Shown one piece after another: positions 26,136 through 34,714 of a DNA stretch of 64,000 nucleotides; within the stretch, counting starts at the first letter, position 1; each line of letters begins with the position of its first letter. The position numbers and the translations under genes were made by a program. The DNA comes from Bacteroidales bacterium UBA3844. Lineage in GTDB: Bacteria > Bacteroidota > Bacteroidia > Bacteroidales > Paludibacteraceae. The notes beneath the pieces were generated by a model, which worked only from the letters and a program-made list of their open reading frames with translations, made no database searches and had not been told where the DNA came from. The stretch covers positions 80,458 to 144,457 of the forward strand of contig DGHQ01000049.1 in the NCBI GenBank assembly GCA_002392915.1, read 5' to 3'.

Positions 26136-26672
26136 ATGAGCAGAATAGCATCAAAAATATTGGTGGCAATTGTAATGCTTGCTTATTCAGTGAGTGGTCT
26201 TGCCCAGTTCAGCAGTGGTAAGGTGGCTGTTGTCGACGTGGAATATATTTTGAAGAATATGCCAATGTATGAGTCTGCCAATGAGCAGGTAAAGCAGATC
26301 ACAAAGAAGTGGCAGACAGAGGTGGAACAGAAACACGAAGAGGCACGTATGCTACAAAAGAACTATCAAACAGAGGTGGTCTTCTTGTCGGATGAAATGA
26401 AGAAAGCTAAGGAGAAAGAAATCCTTGCAAAGGAGAAAGAAGCAAACGAACTTGGCAGAAAATATTTCGGTCCTGACGGTGAACTCTATAAAAAGAAGGA
26501 GAGTCTGATGAAGCCAATTCAGGATGAAGTATATGTTGCCGTGAAGGATGTTGCTGAGCAGAAGGGATATACTCTTGTGCTAGACAAGGCATCAACAGTA
26601 GGAATGATGTACTACTCTGCAAAAATAGATATCAGTGATGAGGTTTTAAGTAAACTTGGATACACAAAATGA
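26136..26672 (+). CDS. OmpH/Skp family periplasmic chaperone, paralogue 1
   Basis: 178 residues. Signal peptide (VMLAYSVSGLAQ), then VAVVDVEYILKNMP, the usual Skp/OmpH strand, and a long charged helical hairpin (about 50-125). Skp-type trimers hold unfolded outer-membrane proteins in the periplasm. Its stop overlaps the start of the next paralogue (ATGA). Confidence 0.9.
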   Translation: MSRIASKILVAIVMLAYSVSGLAQFSSGKVAVVDVEYILKNMPMYESANEQVKQITKKWQTEVEQKHEEARMLQKNYQTEVVFLSDEMKKAKEKEILAKEKEANELGRKYFGPDGELYKKKESLMKPIQDEVYVAVKDVAEQKGYTLVLDKASTVGMMYYSAKIDISDEVLSKLGYTK

Positions 26673-27190
26673 TAATGTCAGGCTTGAAATATTTGTCGTC
26701 GACGTTCTTATTGATACTGACTTTCGCATTTGCGTCTGCACAGAACACTCACGTCAAACTTGCTCATTATGATGAGGAAGAGATCGTCAAATTGATGAAG
26801 GAGACGGAGGCTGCAGAGCGTACGTTGAAAAGTCTGTCGGATCAGTATGAGGCTGAGATGGAGAAGATGGAAGGAGAGTATACTCGTAAAGCTGCTGAAT
26901 ATCAGAACGGACAAGCATCATGGGACGAGACAATTAAGAAAGTGAGAATGGAGGAAATCCACACAATCAAACTCAAGATGCAGAATTATTATGATATGGC
27001 AAGCAAAACATTGTCTGACAAGAGAAAAGAACTTTATATTCCCGTGCATAAAAAGATAGACCAAGCTGTGGCTGAAGTGGCAAAAGAGCAGGGATTTCTT
27101 TATGTATGGGATGTGAAGACCTTGAAATATTGTTCTCCACAGGCAGTGGATATTACAAGTATGATTAAAAGAAAATTAGGAATCAAATAA
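26669..27190 (+). CDS. OmpH/Skp family periplasmic chaperone, paralogue 2
   Basis: 173 residues; an alternative ATG lies two codons downstream (MSGLKYLSS). Signal peptide ending ASAQN, then VKLAHYDEEEIVKLMKETE and a long coiled-coil. EGEYTRKAAEYQ matches EEEYTRKASEYQ in paralogue 3, so these two are closer to each other than to paralogue 1. The C-terminal strand is QGFLYVWDVKTLKYCSPQAVDIT. Confidence 0.88.
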   Translation: MIMSGLKYLSSTFLLILTFAFASAQNTHVKLAHYDEEEIVKLMKETEAAERTLKSLSDQYEAEMEKMEGEYTRKAAEYQNGQASWDETIKKVRMEEIHTIKLKMQNYYDMASKTLSDKRKELYIPVHKKIDQAVAEVAKEQGFLYVWDVKTLKYCSPQAVDITSMIKRKLGIK

Positions 27191-27206
27191 ATAATTAAAA
27201 CGAAAT

Positions 27207-27710
27207 ATGGTAAAAAGACTTTTAGCAGTTTTGTTGTGTGTTATGCCTCTATTCGCTAACGCACAGTCAGTGAAACTTGGACATCTAGATGTAAATTCTC
27301 TTTTCTTAAAGTTGCCAGAACTAAAGGATGTTGAGGCTAAGTTGAAGGAGGTACAAGCATCTTATGAGACAGAGATGAAGCGTATGGAAGAGGAGTATAC
27401 TCGTAAGGCTTCTGAGTACCAACAGAATGTCGCAGCAATGGATGAGACAATCAAGAAAAACCGTGAGGAGGAGCTTTTGTCGCTTCAGGAGAAGATGAAG
27501 AACTATTTCCAGATTGCTCAGAATGCATTGCAGCAGAAGCAGGAGGAGCTTCAGAATCCTATTCGTGAGAAGATCCTTGCAGCTATCAAGACTGTTTCTG
27601 AAGAGAACGGCTTCACTTACATCTTCGACACAAACGCACTTCTATTTAAGTCAGCGTCTGCAACAGATATCACAGATCTTGTCCTAAAGAAACTTGGTGT
27701 CACTAAGTAA
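27207..27710 (+). CDS. OmpH/Skp family periplasmic chaperone, paralogue 3
   Basis: 167 residues. Signal peptide MVKRLLAVLLCVMPLFANAQ, then VKLGHLDVNSLFLKLPE, the helical hairpin, and the closing GFTYIFDTNALLFKSASATDIT. Last of the three tandem copies; the typical Bacteroidetes number is two, so one extra duplication is likely. Confidence 0.9.
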   Translation: MVKRLLAVLLCVMPLFANAQSVKLGHLDVNSLFLKLPELKDVEAKLKEVQASYETEMKRMEEEYTRKASEYQQNVAAMDETIKKNREEELLSLQEKMKNYFQIAQNALQQKQEELQNPIREKILAAIKTVSEENGFTYIFDTNALLFKSASATDITDLVLKKLGVTK

Positions 27711-27729
27711 TAGGAAGGAAGTATAGGAC

Positions 27730-27788
27730 ATTTGCGTCTGATCGCAAATCCTGAATTATAATCAGCCCCTCTTGCCTCGGCAGGAGGA
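27730..27788 (+). other. two hairpins in the ompH-tRNA gap
   Basis: ATTTGCG (27730-27736) pairs with CGCAAAT (27743-27749). CCTCTTGCC pairs with GGCAGGAGG around 27767-27787. Neither is followed by a T-run, so they could be processing or decay-protecting stems between the ompH message and the tRNA. Confidence 0.4.
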
Positions 27789-27794
27789 CTGTAT

Positions 27795-27867
27795 ACGGAA
27801 TTAGCTCAGTTGGTAGAGCACTGGTCTCCAAAACCAGGTGTCGGGAGTTCGAGTCTCTCATTCCGTG
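27795..27867 (+). tRNA. tRNA-Trp (anticodon CCA)
   Basis: Full cloverleaf: acceptor ACGGAAT/ATTCCGT, D arm GCTC..GAGC, anticodon stem CTGGT/ACCAG with loop CTCCAAA, T arm GGGAG TTCGAGT CTCTC. CCA is not encoded. It lies between ompH and murI and may be co-transcribed. An AGAGACG..CGTCTCT hairpin follows at 27886-27909. Confidence 0.95.
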
Positions 27868-27943
27868 CTGCAAAAATGAATCTGTAGAGACGGTGATGGC
27901 ATCGTCTCTCATATTTTAGAAAGACGACGCTTAATTATAAGTT

Positions 27944-28774
27944 ATGGAGAAGAAGGGTTCGATAGGTGTTTTTGATTCCGGATTTGGAGGACTGACAATT
28001 CTGAAAGAGATAATTAAGGTGATGCCAGAATACGATTTCTTGTTTCTTGGCGACAATGCTCGTGCTCCATATGGCACACGTTCATTTGACATTGTCTATG
28101 AATATACTCGTCAGTGCGCTAAATACCTGATGGACCACAACTGTCCGCTTGTGATTCTTGCGTGCAACACAGCTTCGGCCAAAGCATTGCGCACAATCCA
28201 GCAGAAGGATTTGCCGATGTGGGAGCCCCAGAACAGAGTGTTGGGAATCATACGCCCTACAGTGGAGAATATTCTTCAACGTACAAAGACCAAGCATATC
28301 GGATTGTTCGGTACGAGCGGAACCATCAACAGTAAGACTTATCCATTGGAGTTTGCCAAGACAGATCCTGAGGTAGTGGTGAACGGATGCGCGTGCCCGA
28401 TGTGGGTGCCACTGGTGGAGAACGGAGAATACGACTCTCCAGGAGCCGACTATTTCATTGAAAAGAAAGTGAACGAACTGATGGAGATGGATCCGTTGAT
28501 AGACACAATCATACTCGGTTGCACACACTATCCGGTGTTGCAGCATAAGATAGAGAAATATGTTCCATCCAATGTGACAGTCGTGCCACAGGGTAAAATA
28601 GTGGCTGACAGTTTGAAAGACTATCTATGCCGTCATCCTGAAATGGATGAAAGATTGTCGAAATACGGAGAGGGCAGATTTCTCACAACTGAGTCTGTTG
28701 AGAAATTCCAAGCGTCTGCAAAAATATTCTTGAATACAGACAAAATAATCGACGCCCATAGAATCATATTCTGA
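27944..28774 (+). CDS. murI: glutamate racemase
   Basis: 276 residues. Converts L-glutamate to D-glutamate for peptidoglycan. N-terminal IGVFDSGFGGLTILKEI with the substrate-binding DSG; first catalytic Cys in VILACNTASAKAL; second in IILGCTHYPVLQHKI. No cofactor. Found after the OmpH genes as in most Bacteroidetes. Confidence 0.95.
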   Translation: MEKKGSIGVFDSGFGGLTILKEIIKVMPEYDFLFLGDNARAPYGTRSFDIVYEYTRQCAKYLMDHNCPLVILACNTASAKALRTIQQKDLPMWEPQNRVLGIIRPTVENILQRTKTKHIGLFGTSGTINSKTYPLEFAKTDPEVVVNGCACPMWVPLVENGEYDSPGADYFIEKKVNELMEMDPLIDTIILGCTHYPVLQHKIEKYVPSNVTVVPQGKIVADSLKDYLCRHPEMDERLSKYGEGRFLTTESVEKFQASAKIFLNTDKIIDAHRIIF

Positions 28775-28837
28775 TTAAACAATCCAATAAACCGATACAA
28801 CCATTTTGGGATTGGCTACCGTCGGAGATAAAGGGTC

Positions 28838-28954
28838 TACCACCCTTGGGGTGATGGCAAACTAATGTATCAAGGTTATAACATTATAGATGGGTCGTTT
28901 CAAAATGCGATGAATGCAAAGGACGGATATATTCTTGCTCCACACTTTCCGTAA
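28838..28954 (+). pseudogene. possible gene remnant
   Basis: A 38-codon open stretch reads YHPWGDGKLMYQGYNIIDG then SFQNAMNAKDGYILAPHFP before a TAA. The composition looks protein-like (Gly, aromatic, polar mix), but there is no start codon in a suitable place and a stop lies just upstream. I do not recognise the family. Confidence 0.25.
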
Positions 28955-29220
28955 ACTGTAAGTGTGATTGAGATTGAAGAAGGAAAAGCAAAAAGACGGA
29001 CTGATACGTTTATCTTCAGACAAAATTTATTTGCCTAAAATATAAGTTTTATCGTTTTCCTAAATTGAGAGAATTCAAAAACGGCATTTTTACGTATACT
29101 GTGCTTAAATCTGGCATAGCAAATTTCTAAATTTGCATTATAATCAAAAAATGAAGACGGAATGATGATAGATTATGATTTTATTTTGAATCAAATTTAT
29201 CTGAAAATATGTAGTTTGGG

Positions 29221-29297
29221 GTTAATAACAACACTTTTGTTAATAACCCGTCGACTTTATTAACAGTGTTGATTACTACATTGTGATTGTTAATAAC
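29221..29297. repeat. three direct GTTAATAAC boxes
   Basis: Identical 9-mers at 29221-29229, 29239-29247 and 29289-29297 within an 800-base gap that otherwise shows no gene. An ATTAACAGTGTTGAT sequence lies between the second and third. Confidence 0.6.
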
Positions 29298-29448
29298 TGA
29301 GAGTGGAATAATGCAAAAAGAATTGAAAATGGAATTAAATTTGCATTGTATTTGAAACACAGAAGATACACAATATTACATATACAAACCAAATGTGATA
29401 CACAAAATTGTTTTGTAAGTCATTGGAAAATAAGTTCTTTGTTTTGAA

Positions 29449-29480
29449 AAGAGTCACAAGTGATTGCGACTCTTTTTTAT
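29449..29480 (+). terminator. intrinsic terminator with no gene directly upstream
   Basis: AAGAGTC (29449-29455) pairs with GACTCTT (29468-29474), followed by a T-rich tract. The nearest upstream gene ends 670 bases earlier, so an unannotated transcript may end here. Confidence 0.6.
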
Positions 29481-29544
29481 TTCCGGCACGTACATAATTT
29501 TCAAATAATTACACGCGTATAACCATTATTTTCTATAAAAATCG

Positions 29545-29552
29545 TACTTTTG
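29545..29552 (+). promoter_or_regulatory. -7 box (TACTTTTG)
   Basis: TAnnTTTG match 28 bases before the HAD gene ATG at 29580; excludes the earlier in-frame ATG at 29550. Confidence 0.65.
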
Positions 29553-29579
29553 CAGAAAAGCATTAAAAACGAAAGACCA

Positions 29580-30482
29580 ATGTATAAACTATTAGTCCTC
29601 GATATCGACGGTACTCTTACAGACTCGGCTAAGAAAATTTCAAGAACCACCAAGCGTGCGTTGAGACGCGCACAAAACAAAGGTGTGAAGATTGTCTTGG
29701 CAAGTGGACGCCCTACGCCTGGAATTGTGCCGGTGGCTGAAGAGTTGGGATTCGCGGAACATGGTGGATACATCCTTTCTTTCAACGGCGGAAAAATCAT
29801 AGACTACAAGACTGGTAAGACAATCTTTGAAAGTGTGTTGCCGGGAGAGATGATACCAATGCTTTATGAAGACTCCAGAGCAAACAACGTCTCCATTATT
29901 TCCTATGATGCGACATCGGTGTTGACTGAGACGCCGGAGGACCAATATATAATAAAGGAGGCTAAGCTCAACAAGATGCCTATCACAAAAGTGAATAGTT
30001 TTATAGATGCTGTGCAGCATCCTGTCACCAAATGTCTGATGACAGGTGATGCCGAACATCTTGCGGAGGTGGAGCAACGCGAAAAAGACAAATATGGTGC
30101 AACACTGAGCATCTACCGTTCGGAGCCATACTTTTTGGAGATTATGCCGAAAGGAATAGACAAGGCCCAGTCGTTGCAGCGTCTTCTTGATCATCTTGGG
30201 CTTACAAAGAATGAGATGATTGCGTGTGGAGATGGATTCAACGATTTGTCTATGATCAAATTTGCGGGTCTTGGAGTGGCGATGAGCAATGCTCAGAAGA
30301 TAGTGAAAAGGAATGCCGACTATATCACTTTCACAAATGATGAAAACGGTGTGGCTCACGTGGTGGATAAATATATCCTTGGAAAAAATAAGCAGAGACA
30401 GCTTGAGTGGAAGAAGAATTTGCGATTGTCCAACATTACAGCAAAATTGTATAAGTACACTCACCGTCTACAGCATAAATAA
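29580..30482 (+). CDS. Cof-type HAD-IIB family phosphatase
   Basis: 300 residues from the ATG at 29580. Motif I LLVLDIDGTLTDS (nucleophile Asp and acid Asp), motif II LASGRP, motif IV GDGFNDLSMI with the metal-binding Asp pair. The cap domain lies between about residues 85 and 190, type C2B. Members dephosphorylate sugar phosphates, FMN or similar small metabolites; the substrate cannot be read from sequence. The C-terminus is basic (LRLSNITAKLYKYTHRLQHK). The VanZ-like gene follows after 30 bases and shares the terminator at 31016. Confidence 0.9.
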   Translation: MYKLLVLDIDGTLTDSAKKISRTTKRALRRAQNKGVKIVLASGRPTPGIVPVAEELGFAEHGGYILSFNGGKIIDYKTGKTIFESVLPGEMIPMLYEDSRANNVSIISYDATSVLTETPEDQYIIKEAKLNKMPITKVNSFIDAVQHPVTKCLMTGDAEHLAEVEQREKDKYGATLSIYRSEPYFLEIMPKGIDKAQSLQRLLDHLGLTKNEMIACGDGFNDLSMIKFAGLGVAMSNAQKIVKRNADYITFTNDENGVAHVVDKYILGKNKQRQLEWKKNLRLSNITAKLYKYTHRLQHK

Positions 30483-30512
30483 AGAACTGAACCCTTATAC
30501 TGCTATTTAGAT

Positions 30513-30965
30513 ATGAATTTTTTTAGACAATACGGACTTTCTTTGGTGGTGGCATTGATCATTATGAATATGTGTATGATGCCGTCGACGAGTGTGCCTT
30601 CAATAACGTTGGGCGGCTGGGTGCCTGATTTTTTGCGCCCTTTGGCTGACTTTATTAAGGCGAATATCGACAAGTTTGCCCATTTCACATTCTTTTTTGT
30701 CCTTAGTTTTGCCCTTTGTCACGACTTTTGGGTGCAACGTGTTGATTTCTCAACCACGAAAATGAAGTTGTGGGGAATTGTGGCCCCGATGCTATACGGA
30801 GGTTTGATTGAAATTATGCAGGCCACACTGACAACCACACGATCAGGGGATATAGAGGATTTTTTTGCTGATACATTAGGAGCAATTTGTGGATTTTTCT
30901 TTGCCAAGAAGTTTGTTCCGAAGTGGTTTGAAAGAGAAAATAATGGAGGGGCAAAATGTTGTTGA
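30513..30965 (+). CDS. VanZ-like membrane protein
   Basis: 150 residues with four hydrophobic segments (about 8-25, 52-68, 86-103, 117-133). Family hallmarks are KFAHFTFFFVLSFALC, YGGLIEIMQ, and the acidic motif SGDIEDFFADTLGAICGF before the last helix. VanZ was first found in a teicoplanin-resistance cluster, but most homologues, including small Bacteroidetes ones like this, have no known biochemical role. Confidence 0.88.
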   Translation: MNFFRQYGLSLVVALIIMNMCMMPSTSVPSITLGGWVPDFLRPLADFIKANIDKFAHFTFFFVLSFALCHDFWVQRVDFSTTKMKLWGIVAPMLYGGLIEIMQATLTTTRSGDIEDFFADTLGAICGFFFAKKFVPKWFERENNGGAKCC

Positions 30966-31015
30966 TGCGACCTCTTGCATCTATTCCATTTGATTAAAAT
31001 ATGATATTGTATTCA

Positions 31016-31044
31016 GGCGATGGTTGATAATCATCGCCTTTTTT
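31016..31044 (+). terminator. intrinsic terminator after the VanZ-like gene
   Basis: GGCGATG (31016-31022) pairs with CATCGCC (31032-31038), followed by six T. Confidence 0.85.
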
Positions 31045-31063
31045 GATTCACCAAAGCGAGGAA

Positions 31064-31103
31064 AATGATTAAAAAAATAAAAAGACGGAAATATTTCCGT
31101 CTT
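31064..31103 (-). terminator. intrinsic terminator of tRNA-fMet
   Basis: A perfect 22-base palindrome at 31082-31103 (arm AAGACGGAAAT); on the minus strand it is followed by a T-rich run. Confidence 0.8.
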
Positions 31104-31110
31104 CTCTTAG

Positions 31111-31183
<73 letters not shown>

Positions 31184-31213
31184 ATCCATTCAACTCATTT
31201 CTGAATTGCACTG

Positions 31214-31244
31214 CAAAGGTAGCGTTTTTCTGCTTTATAACAAA
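31214..31244 (-). promoter_or_regulatory. promoter of tRNA-fMet
   Basis: Minus strand TTTG (31244-31241), 19 bases, TACCTTTG (31221-31214): a full Bacteroidetes consensus. The leader CATTTCTGAATTGC is shared with the tRNA-Leu gene at 47671. Confidence 0.8.
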
Positions 31245-31507
31245 CTTTTTGGGGTATATTTTGCGTCAAAAAAATAAAAAGTTTTGTAATATATTGTAAA
31301 TCAATGATTTATGCCTAAGGTCAATTTTAGGGCATTTTTTAGTGATTTTTGAGTTTATTAGGAAGCTGTTTGATTTTATTCACAACAATTACTATATGAT
31401 TTTATATTATTACATAAGAAGATTTGGTTTATGACTGATTTCCCGTTTCTTTTCTTCAAAAAAACTTAGACTCTCTCAGATAACATCTTCCCTCTGTGTT
31501 TTTATAT

Positions 31508-31580
31508 GTGCTCGTCTACGGCTTGCGCTAGAGAGGCGATCCTATTGCGGACAGGTTTCAAACCTGCCCTACGATTATGG
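31508..31580 (+). repeat. composite of R1 head and R2 palindrome
   Basis: Begins like R1 (GTGCTCGTCTACGGCTTGCG), then switches at about 31540 to the R2 block also seen at 10297-10338. The rest of 31184-31846 is AT-rich and shows no coding signal. Confidence 0.65.
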
Positions 31581-31722
31581 GATTTTCGAATTATTGATAA
31601 TTATGATACATATGTTGATTTCGTTGGACTCACGTGTATTCCGCATTTATAATTTTTAATTTCATGAAACAATACTCCATATTTATGAAACGATTTTCCG
31701 TGGCTATTTTTGTGCCGTGGAC

Positions 31723-31730
31723 TAACTTTG
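31723..31730 (+). promoter_or_regulatory. -7 box (TAACTTTG) for the GH26 gene
   Basis: TAnnTTTG match; it would give a leader of about 110 bases before the ATG at 31847. Confidence 0.5.
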
Positions 31731-31846
31731 CATTAACACTTGTGATAGTGTTGTGTAGGATTTGGAGTTTTTGACTGCATGGACATGTCAGGGTGGGAAA
31801 ACAGAATTAGATATAAACGTTGGTAGAATTATAAAACAAAAGGATT

Positions 31847-34621
31847 ATGAATAGAAAATTACTTAATCTTTACGCAAGTTTGGCATTGCTTGGCTTTGGA
31901 GGTACAGCATCAGCCGCAATTAGCCAGACTCCAGTGACGGGAAGCACTGATGGAGCAAAGAACATTTATAAATTCTTGTATGACAATTATGGCAAGAAGA
32001 CAGTTTCCGGTGTTCAGACAGGAGACATGGACGGTGCGTCGGCACTGAAGAATCAGAAGGATTTTGCTGCGGTAGTTGAGAAATCAGGAAAGCAGCCAGC
32101 GCTTGTTGGCCTTGATCTTCTTATGTTGACTGGAGCTAAGGAGACGGATTCTTGGTATCAGAGCTATACTGAGACTTGTGTTTCTCTTGCGAAAGAACTT
32201 TATCAGAAGGGAGGAATCCCTGCGTTTACTTGGCATTGGAAAGATCCAAGCCGAGAGACAGAGGAACACAGCACTAAGGCGAAGTTTGATTTCCGTACAG
32301 CGTTCAAGTCAGGCACGACGGAATGGGATAAGGAGAGTGACGCATACAAGATAATGATCAAGGATATTGACGCTGTTTCCAAAGTATTCCTAAGATTGCA
32401 GGAAGACGGAGTGGCTTGCATCTGGCGTCCGCTTCACGAGGCATCAGGAGCTTGGTTCTGGTGGGGAATCGGTACGGCTGAGCAGTATAAGGCTTTATAT
32501 AAGTTGATGTACGACCGAATGGTGAAGGATAATGGAGTCAACAACTGTCTGTGGGTATGGAACATCGAGCGTCTCAACAAGGCTCCTTACGATGAGAATG
32601 TGCTTGAGGCTTCATGGTATCCAGGCGACGAGTATTGCGACTTTATTTCAGTGGATGTATATAAGGATGCTAATGACAATGGATCATTGTCGGGCTACTT
32701 CAACAAGATTCAGGATTTGATGGGATCAGATAAGATGATCGCACTTTCAGAGAATGGTCCAATTCCAGATGTCAATAATATGCATAAAGACGGTGCTGTA
32801 TGGAGCTGGTGGATGCCTTGGTACGACAGCTGGGGAGACAGCAAGTTTATCAGCCAGACTTCCAACTCGGTATGGAAGAGCAATATGGAGGATGAGCGTG
32901 TCATCACTCTTGAAGACATGAAGGATTGGGGCACATATAAAGGCTCGGTTGTAGTTGATGATCCTTGTACATTAAACACTTCAGTCCATATCGAGGCAGA
33001 GTGTGCCGACTACAAAGGCGTGGAAGTAGGTTCTGAAGTTTGCTCTGGAGGAAAGGCGGTGTCGGTCCAGGATGCCGACGGATATATCAATTTTGAATTT
33101 GATATTCCTGCTGATGGCAATTACGACATTATATTAGGGGGAGCCATACCTTACGATGCGGGCAAAGTGTGTGTTGTAAAATTGGCAGACGGGACAAGTG
33201 TTGAGGTTACTATCAATGAAAATGGAGCTCATACAGTTGGAACATTCAAACTAAAGGCAGGAAAGCAGACTTTTTCGGTTGTGCCAGGATGGACATGGTG
33301 GGTTGTCGACTATATGGAGGTCAATCCAGCGGTAGTACAGGAGGTGAAGCCATCGGGCATTACAGATTCTAAGGCAACTGCGTCGGCACAAGCTTTATAT
33401 AGATTTTTGAATGAGAATTTCGGAAAGAATATCATTTCAGGTTTCATGGCTGGAAGTATGGACGGATCTGATGGAACATTCAAAAACCATGAGGATTACA
33501 AGGTGGTTTACACAAAGAGTGGAAAATATCCGGCTCTTGGAGGTGTGGATTTCATGAATGCGACAGGACAGAGCGCGTATGGAGCAAGTGCTTCTTGGTA
33601 CACCGATTACACACAGAAGTCTGTAGCTCTTATGGAGGATTTGTGGAGTCTTGGTGGTATTCCTGCTTTCACATGGCACTGGCGTGATCCGTCGTATGAG
33701 ACAGATCAGTTCTATTCAAGATATGAAGGTGGACAACTAAAGGAAGGTGACACAGACTTTGATTTCACCGTCGCCATGAATGCAGACGGATCATGGAATG
33801 AGAATTCGACTATCTATAAGAATATGATCAAGGATATAGACGTGATTGCGGATTTTTTCCTTGACATGCAGAAGAAGGGTGTGGCTGGCATTTTCCGTCC
33901 ACTGCACGAGGCATCAGGCGGATGGTTCTGGTGGGGTCGCCAGGGAGGAGCCAACTATGCTAAGCTATATCAGCTTATCCATCATGAGATGGTCGACGTG
34001 AAGGGAGTCCACAATCTAATATGGGTATGGAATCCACAGAGTGTGGCAGATACAGACTGGAATCCGGGAGACGACATCTATGACGTGATATCAATAGACA
34101 TTTACAATAAAGCGTTTGACTATCAGTCGAATTATGTGGTTTTCAACAATCTGAAGAAGATGTCAGGCTACAAGAAACTTATTGCTTTGAGTGAGAATGG
34201 TCCGGTAGTGGATGCGGACGCATGTATTGAGGATGAGGCGATGTGGAGCTGGATGATGCCTTGGTATCAGAGCTGGGGAAGCAATTTCGCTGATCAGACA
34301 TCCAACGACGAGTGGAAGAAAGTGATGAATCATGAGAATGTGATCACACTTGACGAAATGCCAGGTTGGGAGGCATACACACTTGTAGACGATGCTCAGG
34401 CAAACGATAATGTGGTTTGCTATCCAAATCCAGTTAAGGATAATTTGATAGTGATTGCAGAGAATGCATCAATTAAGATTGTAGACATTGCTGGAAGAAC
34501 AATCGCGTCGTCATCAGTAAACGGACAGACATCATTCTCTACCAAAGAGTGGAATAAGGGAGTGTATACTGCAATCGTAATTTCGGATCAAGGAGAGAAA
34601 GTTTTCAAGATAATAAAGTAA
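31847..34621 (+). CDS. secreted beta-mannanase-like protein with two GH26 domains, a CBM and a T9SS domain
   Basis: 924 residues. Signal peptide ends in TASAA (about 24). First GH26 domain at about 30-365, with acid/base Glu in WRPLHEASG (about 192) and nucleophile Glu in IALSENGPI (about 298). A CBM6/35-like domain at about 380-485 (IEAECADYKG ... INFEFDIPADGNYDII). Second GH26 domain at about 500-840, with FRPLHEASGGWFWWG (about 682) and IALSENGPVVD (about 778). C-terminal ~75 residues (VVCYPNPVKDNLIV ... KGVYTAIVI) form a type-A T9SS sorting domain. GH26 enzymes cut beta-1,4-mannans; both domains keep both glutamates and so should be active. It is expected on the cell surface or released. 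Start supported by AAAGGA upstream. Confidence 0.92.
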   Translation: MNRKLLNLYASLALLGFGGTASAAISQTPVTGSTDGAKNIYKFLYDNYGKKTVSGVQTGDMDGASALKNQKDFAAVVEKSGKQPALVGLDLLMLTGAKETDSWYQSYTETCVSLAKELYQKGGIPAFTWHWKDPSRETEEHSTKAKFDFRTAFKSGTTEWDKESDAYKIMIKDIDAVSKVFLRLQEDGVACIWRPLHEASGAWFWWGIGTAEQYKALYKLMYDRMVKDNGVNNCLWVWNIERLNKAPYDENVLEASWYPGDEYCDFISVDVYKDANDNGSLSGYFNKIQDLMGSDKMIALSENGPIPDVNNMHKDGAVWSWWMPWYDSWGDSKFISQTSNSVWKSNMEDERVITLEDMKDWGTYKGSVVVDDPCTLNTSVHIEAECADYKGVEVGSEVCSGGKAVSVQDADGYINFEFDIPADGNYDIILGGAIPYDAGKVCVVKLADGTSVEVTINENGAHTVGTFKLKAGKQTFSVVPGWTWWVVDYMEVNPAVVQEVKPSGITDSKATASAQALYRFLNENFGKNIISGFMAGSMDGSDGTFKNHEDYKVVYTKSGKYPALGGVDFMNATGQSAYGASASWYTDYTQKSVALMEDLWSLGGIPAFTWHWRDPSYETDQFYSRYEGGQLKEGDTDFDFTVAMNADGSWNENSTIYKNMIKDIDVIADFFLDMQKKGVAGIFRPLHEASGGWFWWGRQGGANYAKLYQLIHHEMVDVKGVHNLIWVWNPQSVADTDWNPGDDIYDVISIDIYNKAFDYQSNYVVFNNLKKMSGYKKLIALSENGPVVDADACIEDEAMWSWMMPWYQSWGSNFADQTSNDEWKKVMNHENVITLDEMPGWEAYTLVDDAQANDNVVCYPNPVKDNLIVIAENASIKIVDIAGRTIASSSVNGQTSFSTKEWNKGVYTAIVISDQGEKVFKIIK

Positions 34622-34642
34622 ATTTCTCCGATAGAAGGATAA

Positions 34643-34681
34643 AAGCAGGGGTAGAATGCAATTTCTATCCTTGCTTTTTTT
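34643..34681 (+). terminator. intrinsic terminator after the GH26 gene
   Basis: AAGCAGGGGTAGAA (34643-34656) pairs with TTCTATCCTTGCTT (34663-34676), then a T-run that runs into the next -7 box. Confidence 0.75.
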
Positions 34682-34688
34682 ATATTTG
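34681..34688 (+). promoter_or_regulatory. -7 box (TATATTTG) for porZ
   Basis: TAnnTTTG match 26 bases before the ATG at 34715. Confidence 0.6.
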
Positions 34689-34714
34689 CATTAAATTTTA
34701 ATAAAAATAGACTC

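Noticed and set aside
29221..29297. Replication origin
   Set aside because: The boxes do not match the usual DnaA box TTATNCACA and neither dnaA nor other origin genes are close; left as an unexplained repeat cluster.
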